A stretch of DNA of 64,000 nucleotides from contig CP136061.1 in NCBI GenBank assembly GCA_032622095.1, forward strand, positions 18,416,991 to 18,480,990. The letters are read 5' to 3'. Source of the stretch: Siphonodentalium dalli (lineage: Eukaryota > Mollusca > Scaphopoda > Gadilida > Siphonodentaliidae). This document shows positions 14,401 to 29,400 of the stretch, one piece after another. How positions within the stretch are numbered: the first letter of the stretch is position 1; the number at the start of each line of letters is the position of its first letter. A program made the translations under genes and the position numbers. The notes beneath the pieces are model-generated. The model was not told the origin of the DNA. It worked only from the letters and a program-made list of their open reading frames with translations, and ran no database searches.

Positions 14401-17400
14401 AGTCTATAAAACCCAGCACTATAAAACCGCCTAGTCTATGAAACCTAGCACTATAAAACCGCCTAGTCTATAAAACCTAGCACTATAAAACCGCCTAGTC
14501 TATAAAACCTAGCACTATAAAACCGCCTAGTCTATAAAACCTAGCACTATAAAACCGCCTAGTCTATAAAACCCAGCACTATAAAACCACCTAGTCTATA
14601 AAACCTAGCACTATAAAACCGCCTAGTCTATAAAACCTAGCACTATAAAACCGCCTAGTCTATAAAACCTAGCACTATAAAACCGCCTAGTCTATAAAAC
14701 CTAGCACTATAAAACCGCCTAGTCTATAAAACCTAGCACTATAAAACCGCCTAGTCTATAAAACCTAGCACTATAAAACCGCCTAGTCTATAAAACCTAG
14801 CACTATAAAACCGCCTAGTCTATAAAACCTAGCACTATAAAACCGCCTATCTATAAAACCTAGCACTATAAAACCGCCTAGTCTATAAAACCTAGCACTA
14901 TAAAACCGCCTAGTCTATAAAACCTAGCACTATAAAACCGCCTAGTCTATAAAACCTAGCACTATAAAACCGCCTAGTCTATAAAACCTAGCACTATAAA
15001 ACTGCCTAGTCTATAAAACCTAGCACTATAAAACCGCCTAGTCTATAAAACCTAGCACTATAAAACCGCCTAGTCTATAAAACCTAGCACTATAAAACTG
15101 CCTAGTCTATAAAACCTAGCACTATAAAACCGCCTAGTCTATAAAACCTAGCACTATAAAACCGCCTAGTCTATAAAACCTAGCACTATAAAACCGCCTA
15201 GTCTATAAAACCTCGCACTATAAAACTGCCTAGTCTATAAAACCTAGCACTATAAAACCGCCTAGTCTATAAAACCTAGCACTATAAAACCGCCTAGTCT
15301 ATAAAACCGCCTAGTCTATAAAACCTAGCACTATAAAACTTCCTAGTCTATAAAACCTAGCACTATAAAACCGCCTAGTCTATAAAACCTAGCACTATAA
15401 AACCGCCTATCTATAAAACCTAGCACTATAAAACCGCCTAGTCTATAAAACCTAGCACTATAAAACCGCCTAGTCTATAAAACCTAGCACTATAAAACCG
15501 CCTAGTCTATATAACCTAGCACTATAAAACTGCCTAGTCTATAAAACCTAGCACTATAAAACCGCCTAGTCTATAAAACCTAGCACTATAAAACCGCCTA
15601 TCTATAAAACCTAGCACTATAAAACTGCCTAGTCTATAAAACCTAGCACTATAAAACCGCCTAGTCTATAAAACCTAGCACTATAAAACTGCCTAGTCTA
15701 TAAAACCTAGCACTATAAAACCGCCTAGTCAATAAAACCTAACACTATAAAACCGCCTAGTCTATAAAACCTAGCACTATAAAACCGCCTAGTCTATAAA
15801 ACCTAGCACTATAAAACCGCCTATCTATAAAACCTAGCACTATAAAACCGCCTAGTCTATAAAACCTAGCACTATAAAACCGCCTAGTCTATAAAACCTA
15901 GCACTATAAAACTTCCTAGTCTATAAAACCTAGCACTATAAAACCTCCTAGTCTATAAAACCTAGCACTATAAAACCGCCTATCTATAAAACCTAGCACT
16001 ATAAAACCGCCTAGTCTATAAAACCTAGCACTATAAAACCGCCTAGTCTATAAAACCTAGCACTATAAAACCGCCTAGTCTATAAAACCTAGCACTATAA
16101 AACCGCCTAGTCTATAAAACCTAGCACTATAAAACCGCCTAGTCTATAAAACCTAGCACTATAAAACCGCCTAGTCTATAAAACCTAGCACTATAAAACC
16201 GCCTAGTCTATAAAACCTAGCACTATAAAACCGCCTAGTCTATAAAACCTAGCACTATAAAACCGCCTAGTCTATAAAACCTAGCACTATAAAACCGCCT
16301 AGTCTATAAAACCTAACACTATAAAACCGCCTAGTCTATAAAACCTAGCACTATAAAACCGCATAGTCTATAAAACCTAGCACTATAAAACCGCCTAGTC
16401 TATAAAACCTAGCACTATAAAACTGCCTAGTCTATAAAACCTAGCACTATAAAACCGCCTAGTCTATAAAACCTAGCACTATAAAACCGCCTAGTCTATA
16501 AAACCTAGCACTATAAAACCGCATAGTCTATAAAACCTAGCACTATAAAACCGCCTAGTCTATAAAACCTAGCACTATAAAACTGCCTAGTCTATAAAAC
16601 CTAGCACTATAAAACTGCCTAGTCTATAAAACCTAGCACTATAAAACCGCATAGTCTATAAAACCTAGCACTATAAAACCGCCTAGTCTATAAAACCTAG
16701 CACTATAAAACCGCCTAGTCTATAAAACCTAGCACTATAACACCGCCTAGTCTATAAAACCTAGCACTATAAAACCGCCTAGTCTATAAAACCTAGCACT
16801 ATAAAACCACCTAGTCTATAAAACCTAGCACTATAAAACCGCCTAGTCTAAAACCTAGCACTATAAAACCGCCTAGTCTATAAAACCTAGCACTATAAAA
16901 CCGCCTAGTCTATACAACCTAGCACTATAAAACCGCCTAGTCTATACAACCTAGCACTATAAAACCGCCTAGTCTATAAAACCTAGCACTATAAAACCGC
17001 CTAGTCTATAAAACCTAGCACTATAAAACCGCCTAGTCTATAAAACCTAGCACTATAAAACCGCCTAGTCTATAAAACCTAGCACTATAAAACCGCCTAG
17101 TCTATAAAACCTAGCACTATAAAAACCGCCTAGTCTATAAAACCTAGCACTATAAAACCGCCTAGTCTATAAAACCTAGCACTATAAAACCGCCTAGTCT
17201 ATAAAACCTAGCACTATAAAACCGCCTAGTCTATAAAACCTAGCACTATAAAACCGCCTAGTCTATAAAACCTAGCACTATAAAACCGCCTAGTCTATAA
17301 AACCTAGCACTATAAAACCGCCTAGTCTATAAAACCTAGCACTATAAAACCGCCTAGTCTATAAAACCTAGCACTATAAAACCACCTAGTCTATAAAACC

Positions 17401-20400
17401 ACCTAGTCTATAAAACCTAGCACTATAAAACCACCTAGTCTATAAAACCTAGCACTATAAAACCGCCTAGTCTATAAAACCTAGCACTATAAAACCACCT
17501 AGTCTATAAAACCTAGCACTATAAAACCGCCTAGTCTATAAAACCTAGCACTATAAAACCACCTAGTCTATAAAACCTAACACTATAAAACCGCCTAGTC
17601 TATAAAACCTAGCACTATAAAACTGCCTAGTCTATAAAACCTAGCACTATAAAACCGCCTAGTCTATAAAACCTAGCACTATAAAACCGCCTAGTCTATA
17701 AAACCTAGCACTATAAAACCGCCTAGTCTATAAAACCTAGCACTATAAAACCGCCTAGTCTATAAAACCTAGCACTATAAAACTGCCTAGTCTATAAAAC
17801 CTAGCACTATAAAACCGCATAGTCTATAAAACCTAGCACTATAAAACCGCCTAGTCTATAAAACCTAGCACTATAAAACCGCCTAGTCTATAAAACCTAG
17901 CACTATAACACCGCCTAGTCTATAAAACCTAGCACTATAAAACCGCCTAGTCTATAAAACCTAGCACTATAAAACCACCTAGTCTATAAAACCTAGCACT
18001 ATAAAACCGCCTAGTCTAAAACCTAGCACTATAAAACCGCCTAGTCTATAAAACCTAGCACTATAAAACCGCCTAGTCTATACAACCTAGCACTATAAAA
18101 CCGCCTAGTCTATACAACCTAGCACTATAAAACCGCCTAGTCTATAAAACCTAGCACTATAAAACCGCCTAGTCTATAAAACCTAGCACTATAAAACCGC
18201 CTAGTCTATAAAACCTAGCACTATAAAACCGCCTAGTCTATAAAACCTAGCACTATAAAACCGCCTAGTCTATAAAACCTAGCACTATAAAAACCGCCTA
18301 GTCTATAAAACCTAGCACTATAAAACCGCCTAGTCTATAAAACCTAGCACTATAAAACCGCCTAGTCTATAAAACCTAGCACTATAAAACCGCCTAGTCT
18401 ATAAAACCTAGCACTATAAAACCGCCTAGTCTATAAAACCTAGCACTATAAAACCGCCTAGTCTATAAAACCTAGCACTATAAAACCGCCTAGTCTATAA
18501 AACCTAGCACTATAAAACCGCCTAGTCTATAAAACCTAGCACTATAAAACCGCCTAGTCTATAAAACCTAGCACTATAAAACCACCTAGTCTATAAAACC
18601 ACCTAGTCTATAAAACCTAGCACTATAAAACCACCTAGTCTATAAAACCTAGCACTATAAAACCGCCTAGTCTATAAAACCTAGCACTATAAAACCACCT
18701 AGTCTATAAAACCTAGCACTATAAAACCGCCTAGTCTATAAAACCTAGCACTATAAAACCACCTAGTCTATAAAACCTAACACTATAAAACCGCCTAGTC
18801 TATAAAACCTAGCACTATAAAACTGCCTAGTCTATAAAACCTAGCACTATAAAACCGCCTAGTCTATAAAACCTAGCACTATAAAACCGCCTAGTCTATA
18901 AAACCTAGCACTATAAAACTGCCTAGTCTATAAAACCTAGCACTATAAAACCGCCTAGTCTATAAAACCTAGCACTATAAAACCGCCTAGTCTATAAAAC
19001 CTAGCACTATAAAACCGCCTAGTCTATAAAACCTAGCACTATAAAACCACCTAGTCTATAAAACCTAGCACTATAAAACCGCCTAGTCTATAAAACCTAG
19101 CACTATAAAACCGCCTAGTCTATAAAACCTAGCACTATAAAACCGCCTAGTCTATAAAACCTAGCACTATAAAACCGCCTAGTCTATAAAACCTAGCACT
19201 ATAAAACCGCCTAGTCTATAAAACCTAGCACTATAAAACTGCCTAGTCTATAAAACCTAGCACTATAAAACCGCCTAGTCTATAAAACCTAGCACTATAA
19301 AACTGCCTAGTCTATAAAACCTAGCTCTATAAAACCGCCTAGTCTATAAAACCTAGCACTATAAAACCGCCTAGTCTATAAAACCTAGCACTATAAAACC
19401 TAGCACTATAAAACCGCCTTGTCTATAAAACCTAGCACTATAAAACTGCCTAGTCTATAAAACCTAGCAATATAAAACTGCCTAGTCTATAAAACCTAGC
19501 TCTATAAAACCGCCTAGTCTATACATTTTATTGAGATCTGTAAATTTACATGGCAATTTAATAGATTTTTAAAAGATGCACCACTTACCAGTTACGACCA
19601 GTGATGTACTTTGGATTATAAAATAGTCACACACGGAAATAACCCATTCAGGGAACTTTATGTAGGATGTTACTTTTAATCCATTATTAACACACCTTAC
19701 AACGGGAATTGTCCGGAGAATTGATCTTTTATTGAAAATCTGCACGCGTCTCGTTTCTAATGTACCAAGATACAGCAGAATAACACATGTCATGAAAGAA
19801 CTACACATGTTGAAGTTTGAGTACCGTGTCAGATACAGATGTGCCCTAATTGTTTTCAAGTCTCTGCACGGAGATACACCATCTAACATTTCTGAAATGT
19901 TTACCAAACACAGCTCAGTTACTTGAAATGGCCGAAGTGGAGTCCAACTGTCTCATATACCCGATAAACTAAATGTGAACTATGGAAAGTGCTCATTCCA
20001 AAATGTCTCAGTTTCTATTTGGAACAGCCTACCCATTGATATGAAGAAGATTGACTCAGTATCATCTTTTAAAACAGCTCTTAAAACTCACCTGTTCAGA
20101 ATGTGTTATTCGTTATAAGTGCACCATCTGTTATTTTAACTTTTTTTAGGCTTATCCGTTATAGTTGGAAATTAATATTTAACTTAATATTTTAATCAGG
20201 TCTTTTAATATACTGGATATTTTATTGTTAATTGTATGTCCAATTTCAGTCATCTTTCCGAGTTATCTGCCATATATATCGGTGAAGCTTGTATTGCTTT
20301 TTTATGCGCTATGTTATCTTGTTTGTGTATATTTGTGTATGTAATTGCGCATTGAAACTAATTGCTGTAGAATGCGTTTCTTAAATGAATATATAATAAT

Positions 20401-23400
20401 AATAATAACTAGAATGAAACTGTAATTGCACAGCAATTTCGATACTTCCATGTTCGCCAATGACGGAAATTGTGCCACCCGATAAAGTGTCAGTTGTCAG
20501 AAGACACATATCAGTATGGTGATACTATAGCTCATAGTAATACTCGACCACCACAGGTTCTATCCTCCAAATTCCATCAAAATCTGCACCAAAAACAATT
20601 TGAAACACTTACCAACACGCCATTTCTCCCAAATAGGAAGTAAAAACCGTAACATATATACATCATTATGCAGCGCAGAATCTGATGCAAACAATTCAAA
20701 AAGTCCGAACCCGATATCTCCAGCCGTTTTTGGGGAGATACCTTAAAAAATAATAACAAAGATAAAGGGCGTTGTTCCCAAAGAAGAATGTCAGACGAAA
20801 TTCTCTATTAGTCTGTCGACTGCATATGCACAATAGCTATGCAGGTACAAAACTCCAAATCAATTGGTTGAGCCGTTTTGACGATATAAGAAATAAAAAC
20901 TCGATTTGAAAGTCATTATGGTGGCACGAAACCTCCCAGAAAATCAGGTATTTAAGCAGCAATAACTCCAGAAGTTTTAGCCCGATTTAAAACTTTGAGT
21001 GGGATAGTGATCAGCGGCAACTAGAGATTATATCCACCAAATTTCATCATAATATGCGCCAGAACAGTTTTGAGGTACATACCCACACGCCCATTCTCCA
21101 TAAACGGAACTGAAATCCGTTAACTATATATATCTTTATACATCGCACAGTTGGATGAACATAACGCAAAAAGTCCCAACTCAATATCTCAAGCCGTTCT
21201 GGATTTCCAATAAAGAGCGTTCTTTTATTATTCGACCCAGGGTCAACTTTTAAACCGGAAGGGCGACCCCTATTATTGTTCGATGGTTTGTAACACATGT
21301 GCATGCGCAAATAATGAAAAAAGTCCGAACCAGATATATCAAGCCGTTTAGGAGGAGATACGTTAACAACAATAAAACAGATAAAGAGCGTTGTTTCCAA
21401 AGGTCAAGGTCAGACGAAATTCCTTATTTATGCATCGACCGCGAATGCTCAATGGCTATGCAGGTACAAAATTTCAAATCAATTGGCTGAGCCGTTTCAA
21501 CGATATAAGAAATCAAACATCGATTTTGAAGTTTTGCAAGTCATTCTAGGGGTCCGAAAACCCATACAAATCAGGTTTTTAAGCAGCCATAACTCCAGAA
21601 GTTTAAGTCCGATTTAAAAAATCTGAACGCAATAGTGGTCAGCGAGAGCTAAAGATCATGTACAACAAAGTTCATCAAAATCTGCGCCAAAATAGTTTTT
21701 GAGATACATACACACACGCCCGTTCTCCCAAACCGGAAGTGAAATCCATCAACTATATATATCATTAGAGAGCGCAGAGTTTGCTGCACATCATGCAAAA
21801 GGTCCCAACCCGATATCTCAAGCCCTTCTGGATTTCATATAAAGAGCGTTGTTTTATCCTTCGACCAGTAGCAAACTTTTAAACCGGAAGTGCGAACCAT
21901 ATCATTTTTCGGTGGTACATAACACACATAACTGAGCAAATAATGAAAAAAGTCCGAACTCGATATCTCAAGCCGTTTAGGAGGAGATACTGGAAAAACA
22001 ATAAAACAGATAAAGAGCGTTGTTTCCAAAGGTCAAGGTCACACGAAATTCCATATTAGTTCATCGACTGCCAATGCGCAATGGCTAAGAAGGTTCCGAA
22101 TTTCAAATCAATCGCCCAAGCCGTTTCGGCGATATAAGAAATCAAACGTCGATTTTGCAAGTCATTTTAGTTGCGCGAAGACCCCCCAAAAATCAACAAA
22201 ATGTTGATAACTCTGAAGGTCAAGGTCGGAAATAAATCAGGTTTTTAAACAGCCATAACTATCGAAGTTTATGTCCGATTTTTTAAATTCGAGTTGCATA
22301 GCAATCAGTGGAATCTACTGATGACGTCTACCAAATGTCATCAAAATATGCGCTAAAATAGTTTTTAGATACATACCCACACGCCCGCTCTCCCGAACCG
22401 GAAGTGATATCCGTTAACTATATATATTGTTCGATAGCGCAGAGTTTGCTGCACATAATGCAAAAAGTTCCAACTCAATATCTCAAGCCGTTCTAGATTC
22501 CCTATAAAGAGCGTTGTTTTATCCTTCGACCAGTAGCGAACTTTTAAACCGGAAGTGCGAACCCTATAATTTTTCGGCCGTTCATAACACACATACATGC
22601 GCAAATAACGAAAAAGTCCGAACTCGATATCTCAAGCCGTTTAGGAGGAGATACGATAACAACAATAAAACCGATAAAGAGCGTTGTTTCCAAAGGTCAA
22701 GGTCAGACGAAATTCCCTATTTGTACATCGACTTCGTATACTCAATGGCTATGCAAGTACCAAATTTCAAATCAATCAGTCGAACCGTTTCGACGATATA
22801 AGAGATCAAACATCGATTTCGCAAGTTACTTTTGTGTCGCGAAAAACCCCCAAAAATCAACAAAATGGCGATAACTCTGAAGGTCAAGGTCGGACGAAAT
22901 TCTCAATGGGCCATTTTCAGAGAACTTCCAAAGTTATATACTAAAGCCGAAAACAGTAGGTGAATCGGTCCAGCCGTTCCGGAGATTAAGGCATGTTATC
23001 GGAATAATAAGAATAAGAAGAAGAAAAACAATAAAAGCCAGAAGAATTACAATATACTTCCATTTAAAATGGAAGTATAATAATCGGCAAATTTTAACTC
23101 CGGCAAAAATTGGCAGACCAAACTTAACCTGTACATTGAGCTGATAAACTCACATACCAAATTTGGTTTCAATCCGATAGCCCAAAATAAAGTTCTCATC
23201 CAGAAACTTTCTGAAAGGACGTGCGACGGATGGCCACTGGCGATTTTAATAGTTCCCCAAAAAAAATTCTGGGGACAATAAGAGATAGCACCATGGAGAC
23301 TTTCTTTCAATACAAGACGCTAATAAGACTATCACAGCCTGTCGTTTTCAAATGCATCTGAATGTTTTCTCATAAAAAAATGCACATAAAATTAAATTAC

Positions 23401-26400
23401 ACATGTAGCCAATATAGAAAGTGAAAATGACAAACAACTACCATGTACATCTATACAATTAGCCAAAGGATATTTTTGGCTGGCATCAATACTGCCAAAG
23501 ATAAAAAAATTCACATTTACCATTGCATCCTAAGAGAAAATACTATCCATTCAAAAAGCACCAAGTCTGAATTTTGTGTGTCTGACATTCGCAGAATGAG
23601 GTCCCCAGAGGGTAAATTAAGTGAGGCTATCATGATTCATGCACGGCAGGCTAGCATAACCAAATTCACCCTCTGGGAACCTCATTCTGCTTAGGTCTCA
23701 ACTGCTATGGGAGACCTAGTTCCCCAGTTGAAGTTGGTGATATTCACCAATTAGTCACCTCCTTTTGCATTTTATCTTCTGCAAATTAGAAGATATAGAA
23801 ACTTTCCAGAAGGGAAAAAGTAACTAAAAACAATGTTAGTTTGAGACAATGGATACTTCCGAGAAGATGAGGCCTAAGCAGAATGAGATCTCCAGAGGGT
23901 AAATTTGGTGATGTTAGCCCGCTGTGCGGGATAGCATCACTAAATTCACCCTCTGGAGACCTCATTCTACAAAAGACAGACATGCTATTTGCAGGCTTGC
24001 ATTTGACAAAAAATATTTCCATTTGGCAAAAGTAAAGTTTGGGCCAGCGCAGACCCTGGAACTTGCTATACGAGCAGGCTATGTCTAACAGTGGAACTAA
24101 CATGGACATGCAGATATTAGAGACCTTGAGAAAATATACATGAACATTAATACAAAAATGATAGGATTTCTACAATTCCATTGTGATATTAGTGTTTCCT
24201 GTGCATGAAGATCAATTAAATATAAATCAAAACAGGCTGAATTATTTGAAATTGGATGAGTAAATTTTCATAAAACTAAGAAAATAATATACCAAAGATT
24301 TGAAAGGGCTAAAAAATCAGTAAAAATTTGTCAGTTCATAACATTTTTCATATTAGTCACTTTTCAGTAGTGTCACAGTGGCAAAGAAATTGTTTCATGT
24401 TTTATCATGATAATTGTATTAAGGGGTTTCCATGCCTGAGCTATGTCATGAGGTGGAAAGTTTAGATGGACCTACACAGAAAACTACTTACTTGTTAAGC
24501 TTGTACACCACATGAAGGAATCTATACTATCTGAAGACCACATCAAGCATTTTATATAATAATAAAAATGTCAAAAAGATGACTTTAACTCTTTCGCTGC
24601 CAAACGCGCATAAATGCGAAATTCGTAGACGCTGCCAATCGCGCATTTTTGCGAATTTAGTATGTAGTCTAATGTATGGGATATAACTCTATTCTTTCCG
24701 GCATGTTTGAAAGTGTACAATGTATTTATCTGTGGTACTGTTGCGCGCGAACAATTTAAAGCGACAATGTCCTCAAGGTCATGCTATTTCTGACGTTATG
24801 GAGGTACAGTCAGAGCCGGAATATTGCATCATTGTTATTAGCACGTGGTTATCAGTCGAAAATGGCTGCTCGCAAAAGACTCAGGACTGAAGAAGTTATT
24901 GTTATTACCTCTATACTCTAATGATCGAGGGGCGCCTGTGGCGCATAAGTTACTTATACCTATTATTTGTGTGGGCAGTAGCCTCTATTATAGGGGCGCC
25001 TGCGGCGCATAAGATACTAGGGTGGCGGGATGGGGTGGTGGGTGGGTAACTAACCTCTATACTCTAATGATCGAGGGGCGCCTGCGGCGCATAAGATACT
25101 TATACCTATTGTGTATGTGGGCATGCAGTAGCCTCTATAGGGGCGCCTGCGGCGCATAAGATACTATGGGTGGCGGGATGGGGTGGTGGGTGGGTAACTA
25201 ACCTCTATACTCTAATGATCGAGGGGCGCCTGCGGCGCATAAGATACCTATTATTTATAATACACCTTTACTGGTTTTGAACAACCCTTGTCTATTGTGT
25301 CGTTTTCCAGTGGTGATAACAGGCCACTAAATTAATTATGCTGGTGAGTTGACCATGCGTATGCCCGCGTGACCCATATAATTCACATAAATCATCGGCC
25401 GTCAATATCACGTGACTTATAAGGGGCGGAGCAGGGTCATATGTCCCCCTGCAGGTATATATACATATGGGTATGGTTATATTATATATATCTATACTAG
25501 TATTTGGAATTGTACCTATCAGGGAATATCCAAGGAACCAAAGCACGAACTCAACAAAGTGCACCATTGTATCCCATTTTGCTACAAATAGGTGGCAACT
25601 TGCATACATCCAAGATGGACGCCAAGGTCACGTGACCTATTCTATGTCCAACGTGGGTTCATATAGGTTACTCCCGTGTACCTTACTGTTGGACATCGTA
25701 TAATTGGGTTGAATATTATAAAACAAACAACACACCCATTCATACCCACACAAACTGTACATATACAGGCAAATAGCCACTAATCCAAGATGGCCGCCAA
25801 TGTCACTTGACCTTGGTGGGCGTGTCCACGGCGGCATTCGACAAGGTATACCTATGTCTATATACATGTGAAGTTTCAACTAATTATATTAGAAACTGCT
25901 TGAGATATAATGTATTACCCATATATACCTGAAATACATGGATATATGCATAGGATGCGTGGCACTGGGGGCTACGCCTGTGGTGGCAGGTGGCAGCGAA
26001 AGAGTTAATCATGGTTTTAGAAGAGAAATTTTCCAAACAGCGTTCTCAGCAAATACACAAATTGAGTGTAAATGGGGTGTACTTATTTAACAAATTAAGT
26101 AGTTTTCTGTGTAGGTCCATCTAAAGTTTCCACTTTCTGACATAGCTCAGGCGTGGAAACCCCATAAGATAATCACTGAAGATAAGCGTCCTTGCAAGTC
26201 TGAACAAATGAACATGATTTTTAAAAGATCTCTTTGTGTGATAAAACAATGAGGTGTGATATTAAACACAATACATTTTTATTAATGAATCGACTTATAT
26301 TACCTCTTCCTGATGTAAGAATAGAAAAGAAAATGTGAATATTATACTACATAATCAGATAAGAAATTATGATATTAATAGTTATTGTAGAAGAATGGTA

Positions 26401-29400
26401 GTAACATGTTATGACATTGATGGCCGGAATCAATAAAGTCATGAGGGGACGTAATTAATTGTAATTAATTGTTGAAAATATGGAGCGCATGCTTGGTGTA
26501 GTAAAACATTTGCAAGAATAATAGTATTTAGTAGTTATAAAATCAACACGATGTGAACAAATAATCAGTAATAAATTTCATTCTGAAAAACTTGAAGATA
26601 ATGTCTCCCAGATTGCAATCAATAAATTATGGATATATCATCAGTTCAGTTAAACTTCGTTAAGTCAAAACGCAAGGGACCGTTTGATTACTTCGAGTTA
26701 CCCATGTGTTCGACTTAACCATTTCGACCATTTGATGACCCAACTAGTCGAATTAATTGCGACCCGAAAATAATTCATTTCGTCTGTCAACACTATACTA
26801 ATCCTCACAAGGTGGAAATTGACCCACGCACCTTCTTAATATGCTAAATAAATAATGCATTAGGACAAACAAAGACTCTAAGAAACTTTACAGCTTTTTA
26901 TGCAATTGAATGGAAGCACAGAGTTAAAATCACATGGCGTGCATCGCCGACGGCACTTCGACTTAACCATAGTAATTAGTGTTATAAGCTGGCTGGTGGG
27001 ACCAAATTTCATTTCGCCTTAAGCAGGAATTTCGACTTATCCACCTTCGACTTAACCATGATTATTATATTGGCTTTGCACACAAGCTCAGCCGGGACCA
27101 GGCAATGGCTTCGACTTAAGTGGGGTATTCGAGTTACCGACGTTCGACTTAACGATGTTTGACTGTATTCTATATTATAAAATTTATAATGTTGCACTAT
27201 TCATGGGAAAATTGTCAAAACGACATTGGCTTCAGATCTCACAATTTAAATATAAACAATATTGAAGAATGTTTGTAATTGTCGTCTGCTTTTTAACCTG
27301 TTCGCTATTAACTATTAAAAGTGCACGTAATGTGCTATATGGTCCATAGTACCTACAGACCTACTTCAGCACACTAGCAGTAGGCCATTATTTATAACTG
27401 GAACTCGGAGATTGGTGCATCGGAATAACTGTATCTAGAACTTTCAAACAGTGTAAAAAGTCGTTACTTTACCATCTCCACTGAGAATATTTATTTTGTC
27501 TTTTAGCTCCTAAATTCAACGCAAACGGTGCCAAATCAAGGGATGAAGAAGTGCGCACATTCAAGATAGGAACGGATCAAAATTCAAGGCAAGAAGTGAT
27601 AGCCAAATTAACACTTTACCCTTATGCCCTGTGCCAATGCATTCTCTTATATATGCGAGTCGACCATAGGTCGCCTCGCATATATAAGAGAATGCAATGG
27701 CCTAAAAAAAATCTTTTTTTTAACACTTTTTACCATTTTTTCTTACATTCTTTAACAATTTTATCATTTTTTCTTACATTTTTTAACAATTTTTATAATA
27801 TTTTTCTACATTCTTTGACAATTTTATCATTTTTAATATGTGTTAAGCCAATGCATTCTTTTATATATGCGAGGCGACCTATGGTCGACTCACATATATA
27901 AGAGAATGCATTGGCACAGGGCCGTTCTGTTGGGTAAAGGGTTAAAGACAGGAAATATTACCCAAATTCAAGCTTGGAAGGCAGGGCCAAATTCATGGCA
28001 GAAAAGACACTAAAATGCAAAGCAAGAATGGAAGAGATGCATCAGGGAGAGCTTACTTGGTCAGCTGTTGGTTTTTCTGTTGTAGCCACGCCTGTTGTTG
28101 CTGTTGAACAGCAACCTTGGCCTTCCTATCAAGTGCTTTGTCCATATGTGGGAGTTTACTGAGCAAAAAGTCATTCGGAAACCACATCACATTGGCTATT
28201 AGGTGGACTGCTGGCACCTGCAATAGAAAGAGAAAACTACATCACATTGGCTATTATGTAGACTGCTGGGACCTGTGGTAGAAGGCATTAGGTCATAATG
28301 CAGTGACAAAGAATCCACATCACATTGGTTATTAGTTTTATGGGTAACCTATAAGTGGTAAGTGGGTGTCTGACCAGGTAACACATCATGTAGGGTTAGC
28401 GAAAATCACACCAAGCATCCCGGGATGAGAGTAAAAAGTCTAAATGAAATGCTGGCTGACGGCCCGAAGGCTTTTTGATATGTCAAATTAGGATACGCTG
28501 AAAGAAAAATGGCCTGAAACCAATTAGTCATATACATTTAATCACAAAGTGAAGTTGGTACCAAATGTATGGATGACAAAAGAAAGAAGAGGGAATCTGC
28601 AAAGCATATGAAAATATGGGGGGGGGGAATAATGCAGTGACAAAGAAGCCACATCACATTGGTTATTAGGTGTATTACTGGCACTTACAACAGAAAGCAT
28701 TTTGGTTCATTGGACATTTGATGATTTGAGCATTAACACTTCCATGACTGAAGCTTCCTGAAGGTTTACGAAAACCCTGTGCCAATGCATTCTCTTATAT
28801 ATGGTAGTCTCCCATAGGGAGTCATGCATATATGGGAGAATACATAGGCCAAAAAATATTTGCCTTGACCATGTCAGCCAGTGCATTCACTTATATATGA
28901 GAGGCTTGCTATGGGAGACTAGCATATATAAGAGAATGTACTGGCACAGAATCTTAAATGCTACACCTTCACAGATCCTGTGAAAGGGTTAAAACATTTG
29001 TGAATCAAAATGTATGAACAAAGTTATGAAGAGCTAGTGGGCAATCAAGCATGGCTTAGTTCAATGTAGAGTTTACATGGTACATGAGGAATGCCAAGTG
29101 CCAATTGCACTATTAACCCTTTCAGCATTAAAGATCCTGTGCCAGTGCATTCTCTTATATATGTGAGTCTCCCATAGGTAGCCTCACATATATTTTATAA
29201 GACAATGCACTGGCTGTCAAGGTAAATATTGTTAGGCCAATGTATTCTCTTATATATGTGAGGCTCCCAATGGGAGACTCGCATATATAAGAGAATACAT
29301 TGGTACACGGTTTTCGCAAAATTTCAGGAAGCTCGATCCAGTCATGGAAGGGTTAAAGGAGCATAGTTGTTATATATAGTTTATCACACTCACCAATGTG

